Shown here: piece by piece, positions 25,690 through 34,129 of the stretch | Layout: every line of letters begins with the position of its first letter | Numbering within the stretch: the stretch's first letter is position 1 | Source of the DNA: Spirosoma montaniterrae | GTDB lineage: Bacteria > Bacteroidota > Bacteroidia > Cytophagales > Spirosomataceae | Direction: 5' to 3' | Length of the DNA stretch: 64,000 nucleotides | Assembly: GCF_001988955.1 (NCBI RefSeq) | Contig: NZ_CP014263.1 | Coordinates: forward strand, 4,496,001-4,560,000 | The notes under the pieces: generated by a model | The model's input: only the letters and a program-made list of their open reading frames with translations | Told to the model about the DNA's origin: nothing | The model's database searches: none | Translations under genes and position numbers: made by a program

Positions 25690-28600
25690 ATGCGTACTCT
25701 CTTTGCTTTATTGATAACTGCGCTGCTGGCAGGTTGTCGTTCCGGGTCCGATGCTCCCACCGAGCCGCTCTTTAAAAAACTTTCGCCCGACGAGTCGCAC
25801 ATCAATTTCACGAATACCGTCACCGACGATAAGGATTTTAACGTATTCAACTACCGCAACTTTTATAACGGTGGGGGCGTAGCGATTGGCGACGTGAATA
25901 ACGACGGGCTTTCAGACGTACTGCTGATTGCCAACATGGGCGATAACAAACTGTATCTGAACCGTACAAAGCCCGGCGAAACAATGCAGTTCGATGATGT
26001 AACGGCTAAGGCGGGCGTGGCGGGCAAACGGGCCTGGAGCACCGGCGCCACTTTTGCCGACGTGAACGCCGACGGTCGGTTAGACATTTACATCTGCAAC
26101 GCAGGCATTCGCGAAGGCGACGACCGCGCCAACGAACTCTACATCAACAACGGTAATGACGCCAACGGCGTACCGACCTTTACCGAGCAGGCAGCAAACT
26201 ACGGCTTAGACGACCGGGGATATAGCACACACGCGGCTTTCTTCGACTACGACCGCGACGGTGACCTCGATATGTACCTGCTCAACAACAGCTTCATGCC
26301 CGTTGGTCGGCTGCAATACGCCAACCTACGCGCCCAACGCGACTCGCTGGGGGGAGATAAGCTATTTCGGAACGATGGGCAACGATTTACCGATGTCTCA
26401 GAAAAAGCGGGTATTTACGGCTCCTTGATTGGGTTTGGGCTGGGCATTACCATCGGCGATGTAAACGACGATAACTGGCCCGATATTTACATTTCCAACG
26501 ATTTCTACGAACGCGATTACCTGTATATCAACAACCATAACGGTACGTTTCGCGAAACCATAAAGGAATCGATGCCGCACACGAGTCATTCCTCGATGGG
26601 TGCGGACGTGGCCGATGTGAACAACGACGGTCGGCTTGACATTTTCATCACCGACATGCTGCCCGGTAATGACCGGCGATTGAAAAAGACATCGACGTTT
26701 GAGGGGCACGATCTGGAAGCTATCAAAGTAAGCCGTGATTTCCATTACCAGTACATGCAGAATATGCTGCATCTGAATCAGGGAAATCAGCCTGGTAACA
26801 GTAACCTGCCCACGTTTAGCGACGTAGCCCGATTCTCGGGCGTGGCTGCTACCGACTGGAGTTGGGGGGCGTTGATTTTCGACATGGATAACGACGGTCT
26901 GAAAGACGTATTTGTTGCAAACGGCATTGCCCGCGACGTAACCGATCAGGATTTCGTGAACTTTCTGGCAGACCGCGAAAACATGGCGCAGGTAGCCCGG
27001 CAAGGCGCATTCGATTTCAAGAAATTTCTGGACTTAGCTCCCTCAGAACCAGTACCGAATTATGCGTTTCGGAACGATGGTAATTTGCAGTTCACAAATC
27101 AGGCCGTAGCGTGGGGATTGTCGGAGCCAGATTTCTCGAACGGTGCGGCTTATGGTGATCTCGACAACGACGGCGATCTGGATCTGATTGTCAACAATGT
27201 AAACTCACCCGTATCCGTTTATCAAAATCAGGCTGTCGAGAAGAAAAAAACCAACTACCTGAAAGTGAAACTGGAGGGTAGTGGCGCAAACCGCAATGCC
27301 ATTGGTACACGGGTGTTTGTGCATCAGGGTAAACAAATGCAGGTGTTGCAACAAATGCCGAACCGGGGTTTCCAGTCGTCGGTGGACTTGAATCTTGTGT
27401 TTGGTCTTGGCGCGAACCCAGCTATCGATTCGGTCGTGGTTGTGTGGCCCGATGATAAGCAGCAAACCTTGCGGCAACCGAAAGCCAACCAATTGCTCAC
27501 GCTGCGGCAGTCTGACGCCAGGCAGGTGTGGAAGCCGGCTACAACCACCGCGATGCCTTTTTTCAACGACAACACGGTTGCATCGAGGTTGAGTTACACC
27601 CATGTCGAAAGCCCGTTTGTTGATTACAACCGTGATCCATTACTGAAACATCAGTTTTCGACACAAGGCCCGGCAATGGCAACCGGCGACGTGAACGGCG
27701 ACGGGTTAGATGATCTGTTTTTTGGCGGAGCCAACAAGCAGGGCGGGCGGCTGTATGTGCAACAGGCGGGGGGGCGGTTTGTCGATAAAACCCCGGCTGT
27801 GATACGGCAGGACGTAGCCGCCGAAGCCGTTGATGCCGTGCTATTCGATGCCGACAACGATAACGACCTCGATCTGTATGTTGTAACGGGCAGTAATGAA
27901 TATGAAGCAGAAGCGGACGAACTGCTCGACCGGCTGTATCTGAACGACGGTAAAGGCAACTTTGCGCTGTCGATAGCAAACCTGCCCAATCTGAAAGCCA
28001 GCGGAGCGTGTGTATCGGCAGCCGATTTTGACCGCGACGGAGATATCGACCTGTTCGTTGGCTCGCGGCTTTTGCCTGGCAATTACGGTAAAAATCCACC
28101 CAGTTATCTGCTAACCAACGATGGTAGCGGTATTTTCAAAAACTACACGAAGCGGTCGTTACCCGAAGTCGATCAGCTTGGCATGGTAACAGGGGCTACC
28201 TGGGCCGATCTGAACGGCGATCAATACCCTGAACTTATTGTGGTAGGCGATTGGGAGCCGATACGCGTGTTTGAAAACAAACGCGGCAAACTAAGCCTGA
28301 ATCCGGCTCTTTCCATTACTGACGAAAAAGGTGAGCCAATGAAAACCAATGGCTGGTGGAACTGCGTTCGGGCGGGCGATGCCGATGGCGATGGTGATCT
28401 GGATTTGGTAGTCGGCAATCTCGGCCTGAATTCGCGCATCCGGGCTACACAGACGACCCCCGCAGAACTCTACGTGGGCGACTTCGACCAGAACGGCAAC
28501 ACCGAGCAGATCATTAACTGTGCCGACGAAACCGGCGAGTTGTACCCGATGGTGCTGAAGCAGGATTTGCAGAAGCAAATGCCCAGCATCAAAAAACGAT

Positions 28601-29076
28601 ACGTCAAATTTATCGACTACGCCGGTAAGAAAATCAACGAGATTCTGACTGAGGATCAGCTAAAAGGGGCATTGGTAAAGCAATCGTTCACGGGCGTAAC
28701 GGCCCTGTTGCGTAACGATGGAAAAGGCCGATTAACCTTCCAGCCGTTACCTGCCGACGTGCAGTTTTCGCCGGTTTGCGGAGCTATTTTTACCGACTAC
28801 GACCGCGATGGACGTACCGACCTGGTGATGGCGGGTAATTTCTTGGACGTGCTGCCCGAAATTGGTCGGTACGATGCGTCTTATGGCGTTGTGCTGCGTA
28901 ATACAGGCAATGCTGCTAATGGAGTTGTAAACTATGTATCGGTCAGTTCGGCGGTGTCGGGTTTCTTCGTGCGGGGGCAGGTTCGGCGTATGTCGCAGTT
29001 GAAACAGGGCCAACTCGTGCTGGCTAAAAACAACGATAAAGCGCAGGTTTTTTTGATTAGTAATAAAAAATTATGA
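25690..29076 (+). CDS. CRTAC1-type FG-GAP/VCBS repeat lipoprotein with ASPIC/UnbV domain (first of pair)
   Basis: 1128 residues. The signal peptide has lipobox LLAGC (Cys16). The chain carries many calcium-type FG-GAP/VCBS repeats of the form D-x-N-x-D-G-x-x-D, for example GDVNNDGLSDV, ADVNADGRLDIY, DYDRDGDLDMY, DMDNDGLKDVF and GDLDNDGDLDLI, forming a first propeller (about 60-490). An ASPIC/UnbV domain follows (about 505-610: YLKVKLEGSGANRNAIGTRV, RGFQSSVD, VVVVWPDDK), then a second set of repeats (about 650-1080). Such proteins are surface-exposed, calcium-bound beta-propellers; their biochemical role is not established. It overlaps the next gene, a paralogue, by four bases (ATGA), so the two are co-translated. 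Confidence 0.9.
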   Translation: MRTLFALLITALLAGCRSGSDAPTEPLFKKLSPDESHINFTNTVTDDKDFNVFNYRNFYNGGGVAIGDVNNDGLSDVLLIANMGDNKLYLNRTKPGETMQFDDVTAKAGVAGKRAWSTGATFADVNADGRLDIYICNAGIREGDDRANELYINNGNDANGVPTFTEQAANYGLDDRGYSTHAAFFDYDRDGDLDMYLLNNSFMPVGRLQYANLRAQRDSLGGDKLFRNDGQRFTDVSEKAGIYGSLIGFGLGITIGDVNDDNWPDIYISNDFYERDYLYINNHNGTFRETIKESMPHTSHSSMGADVADVNNDGRLDIFITDMLPGNDRRLKKTSTFEGHDLEAIKVSRDFHYQYMQNMLHLNQGNQPGNSNLPTFSDVARFSGVAATDWSWGALIFDMDNDGLKDVFVANGIARDVTDQDFVNFLADRENMAQVARQGAFDFKKFLDLAPSEPVPNYAFRNDGNLQFTNQAVAWGLSEPDFSNGAAYGDLDNDGDLDLIVNNVNSPVSVYQNQAVEKKKTNYLKVKLEGSGANRNAIGTRVFVHQGKQMQVLQQMPNRGFQSSVDLNLVFGLGANPAIDSVVVVWPDDKQQTLRQPKANQLLTLRQSDARQVWKPATTTAMPFFNDNTVASRLSYTHVESPFVDYNRDPLLKHQFSTQGPAMATGDVNGDGLDDLFFGGANKQGGRLYVQQAGGRFVDKTPAVIRQDVAAEAVDAVLFDADNDNDLDLYVVTGSNEYEAEADELLDRLYLNDGKGNFALSIANLPNLKASGACVSAADFDRDGDIDLFVGSRLLPGNYGKNPPSYLLTNDGSGIFKNYTKRSLPEVDQLGMVTGATWADLNGDQYPELIVVGDWEPIRVFENKRGKLSLNPALSITDEKGEPMKTNGWWNCVRAGDADGDGDLDLVVGNLGLNSRIRATQTTPAELYVGDFDQNGNTEQIINCADETGELYPMVLKQDLQKQMPSIKKRYVKFIDYAGKKINEILTEDQLKGALVKQSFTGVTALLRNDGKGRLTFQPLPADVQFSPVCGAIFTDYDRDGRTDLVMAGNFLDVLPEIGRYDASYGVVLRNTGNAANGVVNYVSVSSAVSGFFVRGQVRRMSQLKQGQLVLAKNNDKAQVFLISNKKL

Positions 29077-32000
29077 AACGCATATTTTTTGCTGTCTTTG
29101 CTTTAACTCTTTCGTTATCAGGCTGTAACTCGTTCAAATCGGAAAAGGCTCTGTTTCAGTCGCTCGATTCAACACAGACGGGTATTGGCTTCATAAACAA
29201 GTTGGTATCAACCGAAAAACTGAATCTGCTCGATTACCTGTATTTCTATAACGGCGGGGGCGTGTCGGCAGGCGATATCAACAACGATGGTTTAACTGAT
29301 CTGTATTTCGTTTCTAATCAGGGGCCAAACAAACTGTATCTCAATAAAGGCGGTTTCAAGTTTGAAGACATTACCGAAAAAGCGGGCGTAGCTGGCTTCT
29401 CCGACTGGCAAAGTGGTTCGACTATGGCCGATGTAAACGGCGACGGTTTCTTAGATATTTACGTCTGCGCCGTTGGGAACTTCCGGGGTCTGGAAGGTGC
29501 CAACGAACTCTACATCAACAATGGCGATGGTACGTTTACGGAGAAAGCCGCCGATTATGGTTTGGATTTTACCGGCTTTTCGACCCAGGCTGCTTTCTTC
29601 GATTACGACCATGACGGCGACCTCGACTGTTACCTGCTCAATCATGCCGTACATACGTCGCGCAGCTACGACCGCGTATCGGCCCGCAATCTGCGTAACA
29701 ATGAATCGGGCGATTATCTATATGAAAATCAGATAGTATCAAAAGCCGGAAACGCGCCAAGTGGCAAGGCAGTGAAGTTTCAGAATGTTTCGGAAAAAGC
29801 GGGCATTTATGGAGCGGCAATGGGTTATGGACTGGGGATTTCAGTAGCCGACATCAACAACGATGGTTGGGAGGATTTGTACATTTCCAACGACTTCCAC
29901 GAAGACGACTACTATTACATCAACAACCGCAACGGCACATTTACCGAAAGTATAAAGCAGGCATTTCAGCATACGAGCCGCTTCTCGATGGGCAATGACG
30001 TAGCCGACGTAAACAACGATGGCTTTGCCGACGTGGTAACGCTCGACATGTATCCCGAAGACGAAACAATTGAAAAATCCTCGCTTGGCGAAGACGCGCT
30101 CGATATTTACCAGTATAAGCTGGCATACGGCTACATGAATCAGTATAGCCGTAACTGCCTGCAAATGAGCCTGTCGGGCAAGAAGTTCATGGACGTGGGC
30201 GCAATGGCGGGCGTGGCCGCTACCGACTGGAGTTGGGCACCGCTGCTGGCCGATTATGACAATGATGGCGTGAAAGATCTGTTCATCACCAACGGCATTG
30301 TTCACCGACCCAATAACCTCGACTACGTAAAATTTGCCTCCGACGATTCGCTGCGGTATGCGATAGAAACATCGAACTCGCTCGATGAACGGGCTATCAA
30401 AATGATGCCGGCAGGTAAAGTACATAACTACCTGTATCGGGGTACACCCAGCCTTCGTTTCGAGGACAAATCAGAGGTTTGGGGATTTGAAACGCCTACC
30501 TACTCGAACGGGGCGGCCTACGCCGATCTTGACAACGACGGCGATTTAGACCTGATTACCAACAATATCGACGACCCTGCCGGGCTATATCGCAACAACG
30601 CCAACGACCTTTTTCCCGATAATCAGCACCTGACTGTCCGGTTGAAGGGCGATGCTCCCAACACGTTCGGGGTGGGTGCAAAGGTGGTTCTGAAATACGC
30701 CGATTCTATACAGGTACAGCAACTCATGCCCACACGCGGTTTTCAGTCGTCGGTGGCTCCCGAACTGCTGTTTGGTCTGGGCAAACGCCCTGTTATCGAC
30801 TCGCTGATTGTGATCTGGCCGAACCAGAAAATGGAGGTACGCACACAGGTAAAAGCCGGGCAATTGCTGACGCTGAAACAGTCCGACGCCCGTTTAGATG
30901 GGTCAGGCTATCGATACACAGCCACGGCCATACAACCATTGTTCACGCAGGTCGACTCGCTGCCGTATACACACAAGGAGAATAAAAAGTTTTTCGATTT
31001 TGTACGCGAGCCGCTCATGCCCTTTCAGCTATCGAGCGAAGGGCCACGTTTGGCCGTGGGTGATGTAAACGGCGACGGTTTGATGGACGTTTATGCGGGC
31101 GGGCCGAAGTGGATAGCCGGTAGCTTATTGCTGCAACAGTCAACTGGAAGTTTCAAGCGAAGCACACAAGCTGTTTTTGAGAAAGATTCTGTATACGAAG
31201 ATGTGGATGCGGTTTTCTTCGATGCAGATGGCGATAAAGACCTCGATCTGTATGTGGTATCGGGCGGGAATGAGTTTTACGACAAAATGGTCGAGCAGTT
31301 CGACCGGCTGTACCTGAACGATGGCAAGGGAAATTTCAGCCGTTCGGCCAATGCCCTGCCCCCCATGTACGACAATAAAAGCTGCGTTCGGCCCTGCGAT
31401 ATTGACCGCGATGGCGATCTGGATTTGTTCGTGGGTGGGCGCGTGGTGGGCTTCGCGTATGGTAAATCGCCCAATTCATACCTGCTTATCAACGATGGTA
31501 AAGGCCACTTCTCTGACCAGACCGACAAACTATCGCCAAAGTTGCGCAAAGTGGGCCTTATTGCCGACGCCGTTTGGGCAGATACCGACGGCGATAAAGA
31601 CCTCGATCTGGTGCTGGCGGGCGATTGGATGCCGGTACGCATTTTTACGAACAACGGCGGTAAATTTGACGAAACGTCGCCCATCACGACCACCGACGAA
31701 ACACCGCTCAACGGCTTCTGGCAACGCGTCGTAGCTGCCGATTTCGATGGCGACGGTGACACCGACCTGATGGCTGGCAACCTCGGCACCAACAGTAAAT
31801 TCTACAAAACGCCCGATTCGCAGCTTCGGATGTGGATAAAAGACGTTGATAATAACCAGAGTATTGAACAAATTATTGCTTACAACCGTGGGGAAGAATG
31901 GTATCCGCTGGCGTTCAAAGACGAACTTGGCAAGCAAATGCCCGGTATTGTAAACAAGCGGTTTACAGACTATGCTTCATTTGCCGGTAAACCATTAGAT

Positions 32001-32420
32001 GAGGTGCTAAACGGCGATGAACTAAAAGATGCCGACGAGTTTACGGTCAATCAGTTTGCGTCGCTCTATTTAGAAAATCAGGGTGGTAAATTCGTTGTGC
32101 ATCAACTACCGATGCTGGCGCAGGTCTCAAAATTATACGCCATGCTGCCTATCGACATCGATGGCGACGGCGACCTCGACTTGCTGGGGGGCGGCAACTG
32201 CTACGGCGTCAGCACGTATCAGGGTCGTTACGATGCCAGTTACGGATTAGTGCTACGGAATGAAGGCAAAGGGAATTTTGTAGCCCTGTCGCCGGTCGAT
32301 GCCGGGTTTGTACTGAACGGAGAAATCCGGGACATCAGGTCAGTACCAACGTCTGGCGGGCCGTTGTTACTGGTAGCCCGCAACGGCGCGGGTATGCAGG
32401 TGTTTAAGCCTCTGAAGTAA
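29073..32420 (+). CDS. CRTAC1-type FG-GAP/VCBS repeat lipoprotein with ASPIC/UnbV domain (second of pair)
   Basis: 1115 residues, a full-length paralogue of the previous protein with the same order: lipobox LSLSGC near residue 18, first FG-GAP set (GDINNDGLTDLYF, ADVNGDGFLDIYV, DYDHDGDLDCYL, ADINNDGWEDLY, ADVNNDGFADVV, DYDNDGVKDLFI, ADLDNDGDLDLI), ASPIC/UnbV (LTVRLKGDAPNTFGVGAKV, RGFQSSVAPELLFGLG), second FG-GAP set (GDVNGDGLMDVYAGG onward) and the C-terminal YDASYGLVLRNEG also found in its twin (YDASYGVVLRNTG). The shared ends show tandem duplication followed by divergence. Each repeat should bind one calcium ion. Coupled to the upstream gene by a four-base overlap, which suggests a fixed ratio or a hetero-oligomer on the cell surface. 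Confidence 0.9.
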   Translation: MKRIFFAVFALTLSLSGCNSFKSEKALFQSLDSTQTGIGFINKLVSTEKLNLLDYLYFYNGGGVSAGDINNDGLTDLYFVSNQGPNKLYLNKGGFKFEDITEKAGVAGFSDWQSGSTMADVNGDGFLDIYVCAVGNFRGLEGANELYINNGDGTFTEKAADYGLDFTGFSTQAAFFDYDHDGDLDCYLLNHAVHTSRSYDRVSARNLRNNESGDYLYENQIVSKAGNAPSGKAVKFQNVSEKAGIYGAAMGYGLGISVADINNDGWEDLYISNDFHEDDYYYINNRNGTFTESIKQAFQHTSRFSMGNDVADVNNDGFADVVTLDMYPEDETIEKSSLGEDALDIYQYKLAYGYMNQYSRNCLQMSLSGKKFMDVGAMAGVAATDWSWAPLLADYDNDGVKDLFITNGIVHRPNNLDYVKFASDDSLRYAIETSNSLDERAIKMMPAGKVHNYLYRGTPSLRFEDKSEVWGFETPTYSNGAAYADLDNDGDLDLITNNIDDPAGLYRNNANDLFPDNQHLTVRLKGDAPNTFGVGAKVVLKYADSIQVQQLMPTRGFQSSVAPELLFGLGKRPVIDSLIVIWPNQKMEVRTQVKAGQLLTLKQSDARLDGSGYRYTATAIQPLFTQVDSLPYTHKENKKFFDFVREPLMPFQLSSEGPRLAVGDVNGDGLMDVYAGGPKWIAGSLLLQQSTGSFKRSTQAVFEKDSVYEDVDAVFFDADGDKDLDLYVVSGGNEFYDKMVEQFDRLYLNDGKGNFSRSANALPPMYDNKSCVRPCDIDRDGDLDLFVGGRVVGFAYGKSPNSYLLINDGKGHFSDQTDKLSPKLRKVGLIADAVWADTDGDKDLDLVLAGDWMPVRIFTNNGGKFDETSPITTTDETPLNGFWQRVVAADFDGDGDTDLMAGNLGTNSKFYKTPDSQLRMWIKDVDNNQSIEQIIAYNRGEEWYPLAFKDELGKQMPGIVNKRFTDYASFAGKPLDEVLNGDELKDADEFTVNQFASLYLENQGGKFVVHQLPMLAQVSKLYAMLPIDIDGDGDLDLLGGGNCYGVSTYQGRYDASYGLVLRNEGKGNFVALSPVDAGFVLNGEIRDIRSVPTSGGPLLLVARNGAGMQVFKPLK

Positions 32421-32479
32421 CTGACTGTCGTGCTATGCTTTGCTTGACGTTCGTCATGGTTTTGTCCGAAAGATTCCGT

Positions 32480-32487
32480 TAATTTTG
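32480..32487 (+). promoter_or_regulatory. Candidate promoter -7 box upstream of the PAP2/haloperoxidase-like gene
   Basis: TAATTTTG, exact TAnnTTTG, about 57 bases before the ATG at 32545. A TTTG at 32461-32464 is only 15 bases away, shorter than the 20-21 seen elsewhere here, so the -33 part is doubtful. Confidence 0.42.
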
Positions 32488-32544
32488 TAAGTACATATCC
32501 GTCCATATATGCGCTGATATGTGGGTTTAACTTGTCTTTACCTC

Positions 32545-33900
32545 ATGAATACCATGCTTCGTTTCGGTTTTCTGTTTGCCACCCTGCTCGTTGTTGTGTC
32601 GGGCTGTCAGAAGCCCGCAACACCTGCCGAGTATAACGCCAAAGCCGCTAATCCTGAACGGTACAATGATGCGTTGAACAAACTGACGCAGGTTGTAATC
32701 CACGATATTTTCTCGCCCCCGGTCGCCAGCCGCATTTATGGGTACGCCAATCTGGCTGGCTACGAAGCGTTAGTGCCATTCGATGCACAGTATGAATCGC
32801 TTGGCGGCAAACTAAAGCAGTTTCAGGCCGGGCCGAAGCCACAGGCCGGGCAGGAGTACTGCTTTCCACTCGCCAGTGTTCGGGCGTTTATGACCGTAGC
32901 CCGCGCCCTGACGTTCTCGGTCGAGTTCTACGATGAATTTGAAACTGCCTTTTACGAGCAATACAAAAAAGATGGCGTTCCCGACGACGTGTATGAGCGG
33001 TCGATGGCGTATGGCGAGGCCGTTGCCAAGCATGTACTGGATTACGCGGCTAAAGATTCGTATAAGCAAACACGGGGCTTCAAGCACACCGTTACAAACG
33101 AAGAAGGTACGTGGGTACCAACGCCCCCGGCCTACATGGATGCCGCCGAACCACAGTGGAACAAAATCCGCTGCTGGGTGATGGATACGTGCAATCAGTT
33201 TATGCCGCCCCGCCCCCATCCGTTCAGTCTGAACAAAAATACGCCTTACTGGAAAGAAGTAGACGAAGTTTATCAGATTGGCAAACGCATGGACAAAAAC
33301 GAACAGGCCATTGCCTACTTCTGGGACGATAACGCTTTTGTGATGAACATTGCCGGACACGTTTCCTATGCGTCCAAAAAAATGACGCCCGGCGGTCACT
33401 GGCTGGCTATTGCCCAAACCGTGACCCGGCAGCGCAAGCTGAACATGATGCAAACCGTTGAAGCCTACGCACTAACCTCTTTCGCCCTTGCCGATGCCTT
33501 TATCGCCTGCTGGGACGAAAAGTATCGTAGCAAAACCGTTCGGCCCGAGACGGTTATCAACAAATCCATTGATCCAAAATGGACACCCTTTCTGCAAACG
33601 CCCCCGTTCCCGGAGTACCCCAGCGGACACAGTACCATTACTGCCGCTGCCGCTACCGTACTCACCAGCCTGATCGGCGATAACATTGCGTTTACCGACT
33701 CGACAGAATATAAATATGGGCACGGGGTACGGTCGTTTCAGTCGTTCAAACAAGCCGCCCGCGAAGCGTCGATTAGCCGCTTGTACGGCGGCATTCATTA
33801 CCGTTCGGCGTTGGATAATGGTGCGATGATGGGGGAAAAAGTTGGCTTATGGGTACTGGAAAAAGCGAAAACCCGGAAGTCGGCGGTTGCCAACCGGTAA
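32545..33900 (+). CDS. PAP2 / vanadium-dependent haloperoxidase family lipoprotein
   Basis: 451 residues. ATG 32545 gives MNTMLRFGFLF... with lipobox VVSGC. The C-terminal half is an all-helical PAP2-superfamily domain: PPFPEYPSGHSTITAAAA holds the PSGH motif (acid-base His) and SISRLYGGIHYRSALDNG the SR-x-x-x-G-G-x-H-x-x-x-D motif (phosphate or vanadate ligands). The upstream Lys/Arg motif is probably DEKYRSKTVRPET. Bacterial homologues are annotated as vanadium-dependent haloperoxidases, but the same pocket serves acid phosphatases, so halide oxidation versus phosphate ester hydrolysis cannot be decided from sequence. It directly follows the two CRTAC1-type genes and ends with its own terminator, closing the locus that starts at susC. 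Confidence 0.87.
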   Translation: MNTMLRFGFLFATLLVVVSGCQKPATPAEYNAKAANPERYNDALNKLTQVVIHDIFSPPVASRIYGYANLAGYEALVPFDAQYESLGGKLKQFQAGPKPQAGQEYCFPLASVRAFMTVARALTFSVEFYDEFETAFYEQYKKDGVPDDVYERSMAYGEAVAKHVLDYAAKDSYKQTRGFKHTVTNEEGTWVPTPPAYMDAAEPQWNKIRCWVMDTCNQFMPPRPHPFSLNKNTPYWKEVDEVYQIGKRMDKNEQAIAYFWDDNAFVMNIAGHVSYASKKMTPGGHWLAIAQTVTRQRKLNMMQTVEAYALTSFALADAFIACWDEKYRSKTVRPETVINKSIDPKWTPFLQTPPFPEYPSGHSTITAAAATVLTSLIGDNIAFTDSTEYKYGHGVRSFQSFKQAAREASISRLYGGIHYRSALDNGAMMGEKVGLWVLEKAKTRKSAVANR

Positions 33901-33918
33901 TAAAGCGCATATTTTCAG

Positions 33919-33949
33919 AAGCCCCGCTGATTACGGCGGGGCTTTTTTA
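33919..33949 (+). terminator. Rho-independent terminator after the PAP2/haloperoxidase-like gene
   Basis: AAGCCCCGC (33919-33927) and GCGGGGCTT (33936-33944) with a T run. It closes the susC-to-PAP2 locus. Confidence 0.93.
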
Positions 33950-34007
33950 TACATTTATGCTTCTTATACGAAATTGAGTCAGTTGTGGGGAGCGGGCTGT
34001 CGCAGGT

Positions 34008-34072
34008 GAGACGCAAAGGGTTGCGTCTCTACACCAGATGGTCAATGGTAGAGACGCAACCCTTTGCGTCTC
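34008..34072. repeat. Paired inverted copies of the GAGACGCAA hairpin
   Basis: Two 25-base copies, 34008-34032 and 34048-34072, are perfect inverted copies of each other, and each is itself a small hairpin (GAGACGCAA-loop-TTGCGTCTC). The second copy plus the following GCGTCAGCCA matches the element at 10158-10245. It lies about 60 bases before the glycosidase ATG. Confidence 0.92.
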
Positions 34073-34129
34073 CCTGGCGTCAGCCATGCATCAATTCAAC
34101 GTCAAATTGATACTACTAAACCACTAATC

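Noticed and set aside
10158..34085. Insertion-sequence ends at the GAGACGCAA elements
   Set aside because: No transposase, no target duplication seen, and the two copies do not bound a common segment.
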